Shown: positions 10,880 to 23,720, counted from the first letter of the stretch. The stretch is DNA of 64,000 bases from Liopterus haemorrhoidalis (GCA_963971575.1 OZ020612.1:65718869-65782868); one strand, 5' to 3'. Notes: generated by a model not told the origin, from the sequence alone. Numbers and translations are program-made.

Positions 10880-11472
10880 ATATATAGGTATGTATTTTAC
10901 AATTTTACTGGTTTATTTATAGGTTGAGGATGACTGGACTTATATAAACATTTCATTATCATTTAGGAATAATTAAATTTTAAATTTATCTGAAAGTACG
11001 CCCACTTATGAAAAGAATATTTCCCAAATGTTTCTCTCTGTTAGTGTACTGAAACATAAAAATATTCTTTTTTATTTACTCATCTTCCAAATTTAATCTT
11101 GCGGGAATTAAATGCCGTAGAGAACCCTTGTCTGATGCTATAATAAAGATAGTATAAAAATAACATGGTTTAGCAAGTATAATCACGAATTTTTTTCATT
11201 TTTTACAGGGAATCAATCTTGTCGCGACAGCAGTTTTAGATTAGGTTAAGGGTAGGTTCACGTTACATTTTAATTATATAATCATTTATAATTTGCAATT
11301 AACACAAATTATTTAATAGCCCTTAATTTATGGATCGATTTTAATTATAAAGATATGGCTAATCTCTTATTCATATCCGTGCTAATTTACGTGTACGAGG
11401 ACCGGCTTTCTTCAAGAGGACCCGGGTGCAAGTATTTTTATTTGCGCCTTAAATAATATTCTAAAAATAAAA
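10880..11472. other. Unassigned stretch
   Basis: AT-rich; no coding frame or repeat partner identified. Confidence 0.4.
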
Positions 11473-11582
11473 ATCATCTGTGGCCACCACAGGACCGACC
11501 GCTATCAAAAAGTACTTGTATAAAATACATTTTAGCAGCAGAGTAGAAATAATTTGGCCTAATATTTTCTAACAGAGATATT

Positions 11583-12815
11583 CGGCCCAATTCTGTAAGC
11601 AATATACTACAAAAAAGTTACAATAAAAGTTGCTAAATACAAGGTCAGTAACTTTTTTAGCAACTTTCACGAAATCCGTATTCTGTAAGAAAAAAGTTAC
11701 TATGAAATTAGTAACTAGTTGCTAAAAAAGTTATTATGGATAACAACTAACAGAAAGCAGTTGCTACACTTAGTAACTTCAAAATAACTTGTTAAAATCG
11801 TGAAAAATCGCAAATTTTCTGTTTAATAATGAATTATTTCAAGCATTATACAATGAAGGGCAACATAGAGACAATAATTATAGAAGGATTTTTATTTTAT
11901 TTTCTGTATAGCACAAAATTCTTCGAGTTCTTTATTTCAATTTCTATTTTTTTTTTTTTTTTTTTTTTGTTTATTTACATTTGTTTTATAATAGTATAAC
12001 AGTACAATATTTTTTAAATGTATTAACTACGACTGTCAATAGAAGCTGCGTACACAAGGGGGTGGTCGACGAGTTCAGACCCCCTCCCCCAAGGATTTGA
12101 AAAATAAAATCTTATTTAATAAAAACTAAGCGATTGCAAATATAAGAATCACCTTTTTTATTATTAAAAATTAAATTATAATCAAAATTAAGTTAATATA
12201 TAAACCCAGTCCTCTCCATAAAAACACAACAATACATTTGTATTATATTACAGATATTTTTTCGAAATGGACCTTTCCCAGATCAATGTTTTAAGTGCGC
12301 GCCTGTTCAATGGCTATCCGAACTTCTTTAACTGTATTTCACGCAATTCATTTAAATTTGGACTATAACTTGCACCACCACATAGAAAACAGTAACCACA
12401 TAGCACATCACTACAGCACCACCACTCGTTCCTGTCAATTATTTTTTAAACACTCGTATCGCCGACCATGACCGGGTTGTTTGCCAGGAAATTCAACAGA
12501 ATTTCCATCTGTTTGCAATTCTTTTTCTGATTTTGTTTATAAAACATTTTTCGTTTAACCTCAGAAACTCACAACATAGCTGTCAAACTCAATTAAAAAC
12601 CAATACCTCGCCTGCGCAGAACGTAATCTGCTTCTAGCTTCACGGTTCTTTGTAGCAACGTTACTAAATATAACTTGTTATAAGAACGTTGCTTGTGCTT
12701 ATGCTTGGAGAATACCAATTGTTTGGCGATTGATAAGAAAGTTACTATAAAAGTTATTTCGTAGCAACGTTACTCAGTAGCAACTAACCCAGTAACTTTT
12801 TACAGAATCGGGCCG
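11583..12815 (-). mobile_element. PIF/Harbinger-like element in family-1 copy A
   Basis: TIRs CGGCCCAATTCTGTAA / TTACAGAATCGGGCCG. The uninterrupted family-1 copy at 53541 reads AGAGATATTATTTATC, where this one reads AGAGATATT, element, ATTATTTATC, so the TSD is ATT (3 bp). Interior: many GTAAC/GTTAC motifs, a poly(T) tract near 11949-11968, and a short minus-strand Myb/SANT-like frame. Three-base TSDs and GGCCC-type ends fit PIF/Harbinger. Confidence 0.85.
12446..12547 (-). pseudogene. Harbinger Myb/SANT-like helper protein fragment
   Basis: 33 codons including KNCKQMEILLNFLANNPVMV, resembling the start of the Myb/SANT/MADF-like domain (basic residue, x-Q-x-x-x-L-L-x-F-x-x-x-N-P) in the second protein of PIF/Harbinger transposons. 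It stops at once, so it is a fragment. The call depends partly on the surrounding element. Confidence 0.45.
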
Positions 12816-14110
12816 ATTATTTATCATGACCATGGAAACGTTACATATAAGTATGAAAAAATAAATACTTTTTCAATTTTTTTTCGTTTTATCAAAAAAT
12901 GTCTCAAATAAAAGTTATTAGCTATTGCTTTTATAGCAACTTTTGTTAAATAATTTTTTTCGAAATATTTTTCTGTTGTGAATTATAAATAATAAATTCT
13001 AATTAAATTTTAAAATATTTCTTACCTTTTTACAACTTTTCAGCACAAATTTTCAATTTAATTTCCTTAAAAAATATCAAATGTCATCATTAGACAAAAA
13101 TAGGTAGCCATCTTAGCGTCAGTTGACGACACGACGACACGTCGCTAGGCCAATCAAAAGGCCTAATTAAAAAGTCCTTGATCAAATTTTATCTGCATAA
13201 ATTACAATTAAAACATACGTTTTTCCAGTAAATTACATTGTAATCCTAATGACGTATATTTATATTTTGATTTGATTCAGAAATGTATGGCAAGTGCTGC
13301 TAACCCGGGAATACACCTAAACTAAACCAAATATCTGAACTAATTACTGAATTAGCCCAAATAATTAGAGCGGATTAATGGAAACTAGTTCAAATGTAGC
13401 TCGCTTATTTATGAACGGATTTTGAAAATACTTACAGTTTTAGAATAAGGAGTGCATGAGGCTTTTGACTCAATAGCCAAAAACATCAAATTCGCAAGTT
13501 GGTAAAAAAATTTGCTCCAGTTTTGTCCAAAAATAGAGCACGGCCATAACTCGCTTATTTATGGACCGTTTTCGATGGGATTTGACACAGAATATTAGAA
13601 TTAATGTCTCCTGGTATGTAGGTGTTCAAAATTCATTTATCTGTACAAAAAAGGCCTAAATGGGGGTCCAATTTTTTAAGAATTACAATATTTTTAATGT
13701 TTATGGGCCAATTTTGATAAAATTTTATACATGGAGATAGAATTAGTTTCTACTCCTTATATGAGAGACAAAGTTTATATATCTATACAAAAAAAAAAGC
13801 CTAACGGGGGCCCTATTTAAAAAAATTAAATAAATATCATATTATATTTTTTCGTTTCATCAAAAAATGTCTGAAATAAGTTGTTAGTTATTGCTTTTAT
13901 AGCAACTTTTGTTAAATAATTTTTTTCGAAATATTTTTCTGTTATGAAATATTCGCAAAAATCGACACGAGTAAAATTCTATTTCTAGTCAACCGATTTT
14001 TACCAAAAGTTGATCAACTCGTGCCATTGATCTCAAAAGCTTAAATATGAAGTTTCATAAAAATTCTTTTAGTCGAATTTGCTCATACAGACAGACGGAC
14101 GGGCAGACAG

Positions 14111-14144
<34 letters not shown>

Positions 14145-14279
14145 CGACAGACATCATGCTAAAAATAGTCAAAACGTTATGTAGGGACCTCAATTCGTGG
14201 AGATCCATCGAAATCTCGAAATGTCAAAATCGGCATGATCACAATACCTCCCTTATATATGTTGGCGGTCGGTAAAAAG

Positions 14280-15375
14280 CTAATCATCTTTTCAAGACCA
14301 AAACTACCCCCCAATTTTTGTTTTTTACGTTTCAATATCAAACTTATGTTTTTTTATTTTGTATGTTGGTATTTCTGTTTTTCTGCTACGGTAACCTTTA
14401 TACAAAAACTTAACAATAATTAACATGTAACAAAAAGTATTTTTACATTTTAAAATCTCGCACGAAATCCTTTTGTAATCAGATAATTTTTTAACTTTGC
14501 TAAAAAGTTGTTACACGTGAAGTAATAAAGATTCGTTCACAATATATATATAAAATAAAGGGTAATTCACTAATACCGTAATAAAATAAAGGTACTCCTA
14601 AATATAACATGTATAAAAGCATAAATTATTCAGTATGACACACTAGCACGATATTTAAGTCTTTGAAACGCCATATTAACAATTAAATCCTCTAGAAAAT
14701 TAAACAAAGAAAATTATGCTTTCATTTTTTATTACATTTCCTTTGTTGAAACGTAAATGTGACTGTGCATATGCAACTATATTATCAGCAGTGTACTGCG
14801 GGGTGCATAGCAGAGAGGCGTAATATTATTTAGTTCCGTGAATTTCCGTTCTAGGGTGAGGCGCTCGCGCATGTGAGAAAAACATTATTAACTTTTATGA
14901 AGTTATTCTTTAATATTGGAATTTATGATTTACTGATGGAATTGGAAATAAAAATAGAAATATTTTTATACATTAAGATACAACAACGATAAGGACAAAA
15001 TATAATGAAGTTTTAGTTATAATTCAGTACTGGATTTATGTATAAGTATACGTATTAGGAAATAAATTTAAAATTCCAACGCTACGGCGGTAAATTTTTA
15101 ACTTCGATAGAGGATATTCTTAATTATTATTACACAGCTGTCAAGTTAAAATTATAGGAATAAATATATTTTCTAATATTTTTTCTACTTCTGTTGTCTG
15201 CATCTCGCCGATTACTTTCCAACTAGTCATAGGGGAAGTATTTTAAGATCGCAGCGCTATTTCGGCATACTTGGATCCTTCAAAATAGACATTCGTTACA
15301 TATAAACAACGTGAATTTTAATGTTTACTGGTGGTTATTGTAATTTTGCTACAATATTAATATTTGTTTTTATGC
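14280..15375. other. Unassigned stretch
   Basis: No convincing coding frame. Slightly GC-richer around 14775-14880. No TIR pair recognised. Confidence 0.4.
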
Positions 15376-15487
15376 AACTATATTTTTATGCAAACATTTT
15401 TTATAAAAAAAAGCGCGATAGAATGTCTATTTCTGTAGTTGCTAAAATCCCACCAGATGTCACATCGCTTAGCAATTTTTCCCTATA
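15376..15487 (+). repeat. Dispersed repeat H, copy 2
   Basis: Near-identical to 1-112, same orientation, differing at a handful of bases. It directly abuts a hAT-end-like repeat at 15488. Confidence 0.88.
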
Positions 15488-15696
15488 GAGTCATAAACCG
15501 GCTAGAGTCAGAAATCACTTGAACATACATACAACTTGGCCATTTTTTTTCAGAATAGCATTTCCAGTTTTATTATTTCGATTCTGATTTTTATTTTTAA
15601 TACTTTTGATTTTATTAAATTTTTATTTATTTTATTTTCTGGAACGGCTGCGGAGCCCCTGAGAAATGCACGCGGAGCACAGGTTGGAAACCGCTG
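15488..15696 (-). repeat. hAT end fragment related to 34318-34545
   Basis: Matches, inverted, the left part of the composite hAT at 34318: GAGTCAGAAATCACTT, TTTCCAGTTTTATTATTT, GGAACGGCTGCGGAGCCCC, then the TIR-like GGTTGGAAACCGCTG at 15682-15696 (against CAGCGGTTCCCAACC at 34318). No partner TIR or TSD was found here. Confidence 0.75.
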
Positions 15697-15819
15697 ATAT
15701 AGATGATAGATAAGAAGTAAGTTTAAGTTTATAAAGTTTAAAAAAAGGGGCAGGCTAACATTTCATCGGTTCTGAGCCTTTTTGTGGACTGTCTTTCTTT
15801 TTACTATTTTTGCCGAAAA

Positions 15820-16822
15820 TGTAAAAATTTTAGACCGTAACTCAAAACTGACCATATATTTGTGATCTAAGGCTAAAAATATATAAGTATACCAATTTTC
15901 AAACAAATATTAAAAAAAAAAAAATCTTCCAAATTTTTGAAAATTTTGGTCCAAATATTTTTGACGCCGATTTTAGCCAAAATATAGTTTTAGGCTAAAT
16001 TTGGGGTCAGGATTATGAAAAAAATATTTAAAAAATTCATGCTTTCCTAGTTTTTGAGTTAGAGCTGATTTAGGTCAGTTTTTTGCCTATAATTCCAAAA
16101 CTTTTGCCCAAACTTCAAAATGGACCAAATATTCTTGATCTATGACCAAAAATGCATATTTGTACCAATTTTCAATAAAATTGGAGACAAAAATTTTTTA
16201 CTTCAAAATCACGATTTTTTTAAGGTCTACCCCTTATGATTTTTTCTATTTTTGGCCATTTTCAAGGATTTTGGATTACTGCCCCTACAAAACTTAATAA
16301 TATGTTTATTTAAGCCCAATTTTTTTCTTAGACTAAACAGTGTAGTAGAATTTTAAAATTTCAAGCCGCATATTTATTTCCCTAACCATTTTTTGGATAC
16401 CAATTTCCAAAATTTTGAAAAAATTTAAAAAAAAAATGAAAAAACTTCAAAAAAAAATTTGTTTCAAAATCTGGTTACAAGTAAATTAAGACCTCAAGAT
16501 TTCAAAAATTTCAACCGCAGGTCTTTATTGCATTTCGTTTTTGAGATATATCCATGCGAAGATGAATATTTCTATAAATCACGCCATATTAAAATTTGTC
16601 ATAATTTTAAAATACGCACAACGAGTAAGGCCTCAAATTTTTTCTAGACTTAATAAACTACGAGGAATTCAAAAATTCTAGCGTCAGGTTGTTTTCTCTA
16701 ACCGTTTTTGAGTTGTGATTTTTTTAAACTCACAATTTTCACAAATTATGTAAATTTTACCACAAAAAAAATTGTCACAATCTCAAAACGCATTAAACGA
16801 TAAAAGCCCCAATTTCTTTCTA
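15820..16822 (+). repeat. Dispersed non-coding repeat F, plus copy
   Basis: About 1 kb, matching in inverted orientation 34820-35818 (shared AGACCGTAACTCAAAACTGA, CTAGGAAAGCATGAA in reverse, CATCTTCGCATGGATATA in reverse). Internally it repeats a diverged block (for example GATCTAAGGCTAAAAATATA and GATCTATGACCAAAAATGCA about 300 bases apart). Very A/T-rich, no frame conserved between copies. Confidence 0.85.
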
Positions 16823-16842
16823 GACTAAATAAACTACAAAGA

Positions 16843-17068
16843 CGACGGCCCTGGGCGCACTAAAGACAGGGGCATTGACGGGCTTGACTAAGAGGCGCCA
16901 TTGCAAAGGCGAGGACTTTTTTTTTGCTCATCACTTGGATTTTGAGAGGTGAGGCCTTTTTTTTGCTCAACACTTGAATTTTGAAAGGTGAGGACTTTTT
17001 TTTATTTGCCAAGGGCGCCAAAAACACGGTTCTACCCCTAGCGCAAGTTTTCCTTACTGCGGCTCTGG
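16843..17068 (-). repeat. Repeat G with about 44-bp minisatellite units
   Basis: Inverted copy of 48507-48760. It contains two to three units of a motif whose other strand reads AGGTCCTCACCTC..AAATTCAAGTG..GAGCAAAAAAAA, flanked by GCGCC and AGAGCCGCAGTAAGGAAAAC-type sequence. The same unit occurs in the hAT MITE at 57858 (three units) and once at about 31330. Confidence 0.85.
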
Positions 17069-18110
17069 TTGCAGATATTGAGTTTTGAAAAAAAGCGCCT
17101 CAAATATCAAGATGTCATTGTTATAGTCTGTCGAAGCAAACAAAGTTCCTGGGTAGGCGTATCTTAGCGCTCTATGCGTTCTCAAGTACACTCAACGGCA
17201 AATTACACTCGCGCGAAATTCTATATATGTGTGAAATATTATATATAAATATTAATAATTAATAGTAATAAATACAAATCAATTTTGAGTTAAAAGTTCA
17301 AATCAACTTGAATTATATCAAACACAAATACTAAAGCACAAATTATACAAATAAAGCGTAAAATCAGTACTTATCAGTTCTGTGTCAGACTATACACATT
17401 CCTTAAGATGATTCCTAATTGGTCAGACGGAAACCCGCCTAAAAATTTTCAAATTAGTTCACATATTTTCCGGGGTTCTTGTTTGCTTCGTGGCACTAAA
17501 CATGTATGGATTGGAACTACATGGTAGTGTGTACACTATTGTTGACATGTTTATTTTGTAACAGAATATCCTAATAGAATGCGACAGTGTCTTATGTTTA
17601 TAATATATATTTCAGTGGAGCGTGCCTTCCATTTCTTTCATTGTGTTCGCATCCATGGCGTTGTTTGTTGGTTATTCCCTCGACACCACTCGCGAATATA
17701 GAGCTCAGCGAGGAGACGCGACAACTGTTATTACAACCAAGATAAACTGAATCACTTTTTAGACATACCAGAGATAATTTATCAGAGATCCAACCGTCCT
17801 GTTTTCCTAACAGTTCTAAGTTGTAAATTAAAGGGAAGGTATTTTATCTTTGGTTTTAGATCTCTAGAGGTAAGAATTTATTTGAAAAAACTTTTACTTT
17901 AACCATTCAACAAATTTTCAGACCTGAATAACCAGACCGTTATGTAAAAAATATGGTGTTTTTTTATACTTGATAACTAGCAAACCCGTCACAGAATATC
18001 TGCGAAAATGATTTATTAATTTTATTGATAAATTAATTTAGCACAGCTAATATCTAGTACCACATAACCATACTTTACGCTCCTACACTATTTTCAGATA
18101 TTTCTTCAAA
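17069..18110. other. Unassigned stretch upstream of the mariner element
   Basis: No long frame. GC-richer islands near 17105-17220 and 17640-17720 interrupt AT-rich DNA, but no exon with splice sites could be supported. Confidence 0.35.
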
Positions 18111-18112
18111 TA

Positions 18113-19399
18113 CAAGGTGTCTCAAAAGAAATTTTATATTTATTTAGCTTACTGCGTGAACGCAACGTATCCGAGGGGCGCGGCGGTTATGTCAATCGGT
18201 AACCTGGATCGGTTTCTCGGGAGCAGACCGCGCGTTATGCGTGCGAGAGTTTTACAAAAACGGTGATTCGGCGACTGTAGCGTGTAGAAAATTCTGCAGT
18301 ATTCGAGGTTTTCGCCACTTAAATGATGCGCCAAGCATTCCTCTCATTCGACATTGGGTTAAAAAGTTTGAAGAGACTGGTACAACGCTGGATAAATCAA
18401 AATCCGGGCGACCTAGGTCATCAAGAACGGTAGAAAACGTGGAGAATGTTAATCAGTCTGTTCGTGACGACCCGAACCTTTCAATTCGGAAGCGCGCAAG
18501 TGCTTTAAATGTGCATAGATCATCATTACATCGCATTATGCACAAAGACCTAAAGCTGCACCCCTACAAAATTCAATTGGTGCAAGAATTAAAGCCCCAA
18601 GATGCCAGTCAGAGGCATAATTTCGTAAATCAGGTGATTGAGCGATTTTCAACGCTTACCAACATTTTGTTTTCGGATGAAGCTCATTTTCATCTTAATG
18701 GCCACGTAAATAAGCAGAACTGCCGCTACTGGAGTGCAACGAATCCGAAACGCAAACATCAGAAACCCCTACATTCGCCTAAAGTGACCGTATGAGCTGC
18801 GATGTTGGCGCGAGGAATTATCGGCCCTTACTTTTTTGAAGACGAAAGGGGGCGTGCAGATACAGTGAATTCAGAGCGTTATGTTGAGATGTTAAACAAC
18901 TTCTTGGTACCTGAACTGCAAAACTTTCCTGGCTATAACCAAAGAACATGGTTCCAACAGGACGGAGCAACTTCACACACGTCCAATATGTCTCTGCCAC
19001 GTGTTCGCGAAATTTTCTCAGGCAAATTGATCTCCCGGAGAGGTGACATAAATTGGCCTCCACGCAGTCCAAATTTAACCCCTATGGACTTTTTCCTATG
19101 GGGTTATCTTAAATCTAAAGTTTACGCCAATAAACCGACTTCACTGGCGCATTTGAAAGAAAATATCCGTCACGAAATGGCAGCCATCCCTGAGTCCACC
19201 TGCCGAAACGTCATAAGTAATTTTACTGTTCGATTAAATGAGTGCCGAGAACGCGAGGGTCTACATTTAGACGATTTTATTTTTAAGAAATAAATCCCCA
19301 AAAAGTGTATTTTAATAATTAATAAACATTTTTTCTATATACGGCTTACTTTTTTTTTAATCGATCCACTAAATATAAAATTTCTTTTGAGACACCTTG
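18113..19399 (+). mobile_element. DD41D mariner transposon, nearly complete
   Basis: TA duplications (18111-18112 and 19400-19401) bound TIRs of about 30 bases, CAAGGTGTCTCAAAAGAAAT at the left and its reverse complement at the right (19370-19399). Length 1287 bp, full-size for a mariner. The transposase is on the plus strand with one in-frame stop. Best-preserved transposon in the window. Confidence 0.95.
18241..19293 (+). pseudogene. DD41D mariner transposase with one TGA
   Basis: Cut-and-paste transposase. Counting from 18241: CVREFYKNGDSATVACRKF starts just upstream, a GRPR hinge is at residues 57-60, a second HTH includes VHRSSLHRIM, and the first catalytic Asp is in FSDEAHFHLNG (residue 146). 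The sole break is TGA at 18793-18795 within HSPKVTV-stop-AAM, where the family normally has Trp (TGG). The same frame resumes with GIIGPYFF, the second Asp in QQDGATSHT and the third in PNLTPMDFFLWG. 41 residues separate the last two Asps, giving the DD41D signature. It ends DDFIFKK at 19293. The frame is open upstream to 18160 without an obvious ATG, so the N-terminus may be damaged. Confidence 0.92.
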
Positions 19400-19401
19400 T
19401 A

Positions 19402-21573
19402 CAACATCTGTGAATTGTGAACCAATCATCACTCTTCAATAACCTGCCTTTCTTCGCTCTTTTACTGATTTTAATTCTAATGTTTTCTCGTTTCTTTGAT
19501 ATTGACAAAGCAACATAATTGCCCATGGGAAAAGACTGACACTGATAGAAATAATCCGACCTCTTAATTTCTAGGACGTGATATTAAATTAATAAAAATT
19601 AGTGGCAGTTTTCAAGAGAAGACAAAATTAGAATTGACACACAAATTTTATATTAATTTGGAACAAATATTCATTTATTTATTTTAAATAAAATATTCGT
19701 ATAAAGGCCAGTCGTTCATTCAACGCAGTTGTTCATTTTGCATCATAACTTCAATGATAAACTTAGTGGCGAAAAAATAACTAAATCGATTTTTTTGCAT
19801 GTGAATTATAGACTAATATTGCTCTTCACTCTTGTATTTTACTAAAACATACCTTTTGAAGTCATATTTAGTATGTGTTCGATACTCATTTTGAAGATTT
19901 ACAAATTTTAAAAATGTTTATTTAATATAGGAACATTTATATTGGTACTATTAAATAAAACGATGTTAATATTTGACATTTTATAATACCTTCTGATGTG
20001 TTTTGATACTTGGGTTCACATATCGAACTTACAGTAATTTCTAAAAACCTTTTTATTTAGTTTGTTGTTTATTTAACAGTTCTGTGTTTAGTTATATATT
20101 TTCTTATAGATTTCCATTTGATATTGTGTGTAGTGCATAGCTTTTTAAGTTAAATTCAACGTATTTCTATTTTCTTTTCTTTGATCATATTTTTGGATAA
20201 CATCAGTCTTTTTAGGACTATTTAGCATATTAGAATAGTTTATTTGTTTCTATTCTATTCTTATTTTTATATTTTCATTTCATTACCATACAAGTGACAG
20301 CGTACGAATTACATTCGTTAAATGCATGCTATGTAGAAGTATTAAATATGACGTCACACAATCATGTGACGTTTCCTGTGACGCAACTGCACTGATTCGC
20401 CGACTGCCCTATACGTATAATTTAAAGTACAAATATAAATGCACTATTAAAATATTTTTAAGTAATAAAAAGTTTAGTCCTAGAAATGAGAAAGATGCAG
20501 AAAAGTAGCAAAACAAGTTTTCTAAATCAACAAAACTAGTTTGTAACATTAGCAAACCGGGTATTGTAATGTTTACTATACAGTATTGTAAAATTAACAA
20601 TACAGTTTATTTAAACCAGCAAACTATGGGGTGCTAAATAAAACTACCATACTGGTATGGTTAATTAATTGATTTTTTATTTCTTACATTGTCCAATCCG
20701 CATCAATCAAACAGTTTAACAGCCGCTACTAAACCAGATCGTACCAGATCGTACCATTATAACCTAACGTACAATTGTGGTTATAATGAAAAATATCTCC
20801 TTTTAGACCAGAATATTATGCGTTTTAACCTCTCGGTAAACAAATGCTCCTGCTAAACTGCTTGGTGATTGGATTGGGATATAATTACATTTTACTGGTA
20901 CATTTTGTTACTGGTACCTTAACTGGTACATTTACTTTTACAATTAGTTTTGTAGCCACAACAAATTTTACTGTTAATGCAGCAAAAAAAAAAAAAATCT
21001 TACTATACTGTTTTAACAATACACTTATCTCCGTGCAGAGGCCACCACTGCTTGTATTGTATCAATCACTAGTAAGCTCGCGACCCATCAAAATTTTATG
21101 CTACCCAACTTTAAGGGTTTGGGCCCAGGGTTTGGGAACCAAGACTTTTAGAAAGACTTCTCAAGAGAAGTAGATAAAATCTGAGTCTTAAATAATCTTT
21201 TTAGTGTTGCCTTAAATCAAATATAATTATCCCCAGACCAGACTTTATAATAACGGTTTTAAATTATAAATTTTCTTGTGGAGTTTTAAAACAATGTGAG
21301 ATTTTCTTAAGATCCACTGTCAGTTGTAGTTACATTTTGAATTTGTAGTTAATATAAATAGAAAATTAACCGAGTTGAAACGTGAAAATGCTATTAAAAG
21401 TTCAGAATAATAAAACGAATTGGAATAGAATACAGTAATTATAGAGATAGAATGGAACGCCTTTCATATTTCTAGGGAATTCAGACGGTTTTGTAAAAGA
21501 TATTCCAGATGTTATCACCACCGCACATTGATGCTAACATACACCAGTATAAACCAGTGTAACCACACATTTT
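19402..21573. other. Unassigned 2.2-kb stretch
   Basis: No coding frame I can support. Visible signals: a perfect CRE-type palindrome TGACGTCA (20349-20356), a small inverted repeat ATTATAACC / GGTTATAAT near 20757-20787, the palindrome CCATACTGGTATGG near 20647, and several ACTGGTAC copies up to about 20930. These may be remnants of a TIR element, but no ends were found. Confidence 0.35.
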
Positions 21574-21720
21574 TATTTTTAGGGTTTTGTAGGTATGACC
21601 AAAAAACCCTTCTAATGTCACTCATATGTCTGTCGGTCTGTATGTCTGTCTGTGCGGAAGAAATTCTGGCCAAATTGCTGGATTTAGAAAGTTGAAATAT
21701 GAAATATGACATGCTTGTAC
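21574..21720 (-). repeat. Family-2 Helentron-like repeat, 3' fragment (copy V)
   Basis: Minus-oriented 3' end of family 2: TTTTTAGGGTTTTGTAGGTA then TGACCAAAAAACCCTT, a degraded GTCT/GTCG tract, and GAAAGTTGAAATATG. Only about 150 bases survive. Confidence 0.85.
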
Positions 21721-21724
21721 AAAA

Positions 21725-23505
21725 CTTTTTTAAAAAAATTTATTTATCTGGTCTTAGCTACTATACTATGGCTTATTAACCAGGATACATGTTTTTACAT
21801 AATTTATTTAATTAGATGAGTAACGTGTAAGGGAGGTAATTTTGGTATTATTTCATAAATAAATTCAGTATAGTCATTCAATTAGAGTAAAATATTTAAA
21901 ATGTTAAATGATAAAAAATAATCTATTTTTTAGAAAGGGCATTCAAGATAAGGGTAGTCTTGTTTATTATTGTAACTTGAGACTTTGTCAATGTAACATG
22001 AAAAATGAATCGTAAATTATTGTGTTAAAAATATACGTCAACCATAAGCACATAAATAATAATTAATTTTTGTCTGAGATAAAAATATTATGATTGGGCT
22101 ATTTTCTAATGGGATATTTATCTGAGTTGTCACCAATAAATTATGCATTTTAAGATAGTACAAGACAGACAGTCAAGAGTTGTTAAATGACATTTAACAG
22201 TGGGGCGATGTAATCATTTCAGGGTAGTCGCGTTTTAAGAAGTAGTTGATTTTGACCCGTCGTATGGTTAAGTCCATGTTTAAGAGTTGAGTCTAAAGAG
22301 TGAAGAAGTTAAGTCGTGTTTTAAGTAGAGTGAGATTTTGTTAAGAGTCATGGGTTAGAGACATTTAGTGTGGTCGGTCGGACAAGTAAAATGTAACCAA
22401 GTAATTTCGTATTTACGTTAAGGTAGTGTTCGTTATTTTGGTGTAGTGTGCCTAGTGTGTGTGACTGTGTCTCTTTGGATTTAGCTGTATCGACGTAATT
22501 GTAAGTCTAGTGTAATTAGTGTAAATATTTAAACCGTATCATAATTAAAGTAGATTAGCTAAAATGTTGAGTTTAATTGAACAACCCTTATTCCTTCCAA
22601 GAATCATAGCAACCAGCTAGCGGACTAATAGGGGGGGGAGGGGGGGTCCATACTTGATCCGCTCGCAAGTCTGGGAACCCATAATTTGAGGGATGTACAG
22701 AGTAAGTACAAATGAAATAAATAAATCAGCCAACCGTGACATTTTATATTTATATATCAGAGCTTCCCACAAACGTAGTTGAAGGTATAGTTGAAGGTAA
22801 TAAAACAAATTTATTAACTTCACTTACGTTTCGATTTAATTTAAATCTTGATCAGAGCTTAGTTAATAGTCACGATATAAAATAACAATTTAAAATTAAT
22901 AAAAAACACATCATATTGTCCGGTCATTGAACTCAGAGATAATCTAATCTCGATTAGCTTATCTCAATAAAAAAAAAAAAAAAAAATTAAAAATCAGATC
23001 TTTTTATCGGATTTTTGCCAATAATGTATAAAAATCTTTTGTCCCCTAGCCTATTTCCCAGAGAAGTTGATCTAAAAATCTAAAAAACTTTTTAATTATG
23101 CACCACATTTTGTAACAATTTTAAATTAGACACAATAAAACAATCATATTTAATAATTGATCAAGATTAAATAAGTTAAAATTTGTTGTATACAATCTAA
23201 ATTTTTCTATTTTTACTTATATTACCTTAAATATGTAAAACTATATTTTTACTTTTATCCATATTTAGATTTTCAATTATAATTGTGTCATAATAATAGC
23301 AACCCTACGAACCAAACATATTTGTAAATAATGTCATTCATTTAGTATACATTTCAGTAATTGATGCGTATTCGGAAAGATGCAGTACTTCTCGTGTCAT
23401 AGTATAGCTAATTTCACAGTTTTGGGCAATGTCCCAATGTATTCTTACCGAGATTATAGAACTATAGTATCCGTTATGCTGCGACGCAAGGGGAGTTTAC
23501 ATATA
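21725..23505. other. Unassigned; possible LTR-like segment
   Basis: No coding frame. About 22187-22615 starts with TGTTAAATGACATTTAACA, is unusually GT-rich on the plus strand and is followed by a purine run AGGGGGGGGAGGGGGGG (22628-22646), which could suggest a decayed LTR retroelement piece. No direct-repeat TSD or matching second LTR was found. A poly(A) run lies near 22970-22987. Confidence 0.25.
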
Positions 23506-23720
23506 GATATAACCAGTGATGGCATCCTACCGGTTCGGAACGGTTCGCGCGAACCGTTTCTTAAAATTATTGAAACCTTAGGGAATCGGTTGTTAGAATT
23601 ATTAAAAATAAATTAATTACTCTGACTTCAGTTTTGAATCGTCCGCCGTGCCCTGTGTTGCAAATGTAATATTTATTTTATAGGTTATTAATAATACGCT
23701 CTTAAAATTTTTTTCCTTAT

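Larger units (their letters stand above)
11473..14275 (+). mobile_element. Helentron/DINE-1-like family 1, copy A (interrupted)
   Basis: Non-coding element seen in full here and at 53541-55170, and partially at 29925-30471 and 56163-56508. The 5' end has a hairpin CTGTGG-CCA-CCACAG followed by ACCGACCGC. The 3' end has TGTTGGCGGTCGGT, whose reverse complement matches the 5' motif (subterminal inverted repeats). A (GACA)n-type tract lies at about 14091-14155 just before the 3' end. These traits match DINE-1/Helentron-type non-autonomous elements. A Harbinger element (11583-12815) is inserted, leaving about 1.57 kb of family-1 sequence. Confidence 0.75.

Noticed and set aside
18793..18795. TGA as a recoded or read-through codon
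   Set aside because: A simple TGG-to-TGA mutation at a conserved Trp in a transposon copy is far more likely; nothing around it suggests recoding.
20349..20356. TGACGTCA as a promo­ter CRE
   Set aside because: An isolated 8-mer with no adjacent gene start; expected by chance in a window this long often enough to be uninformative.
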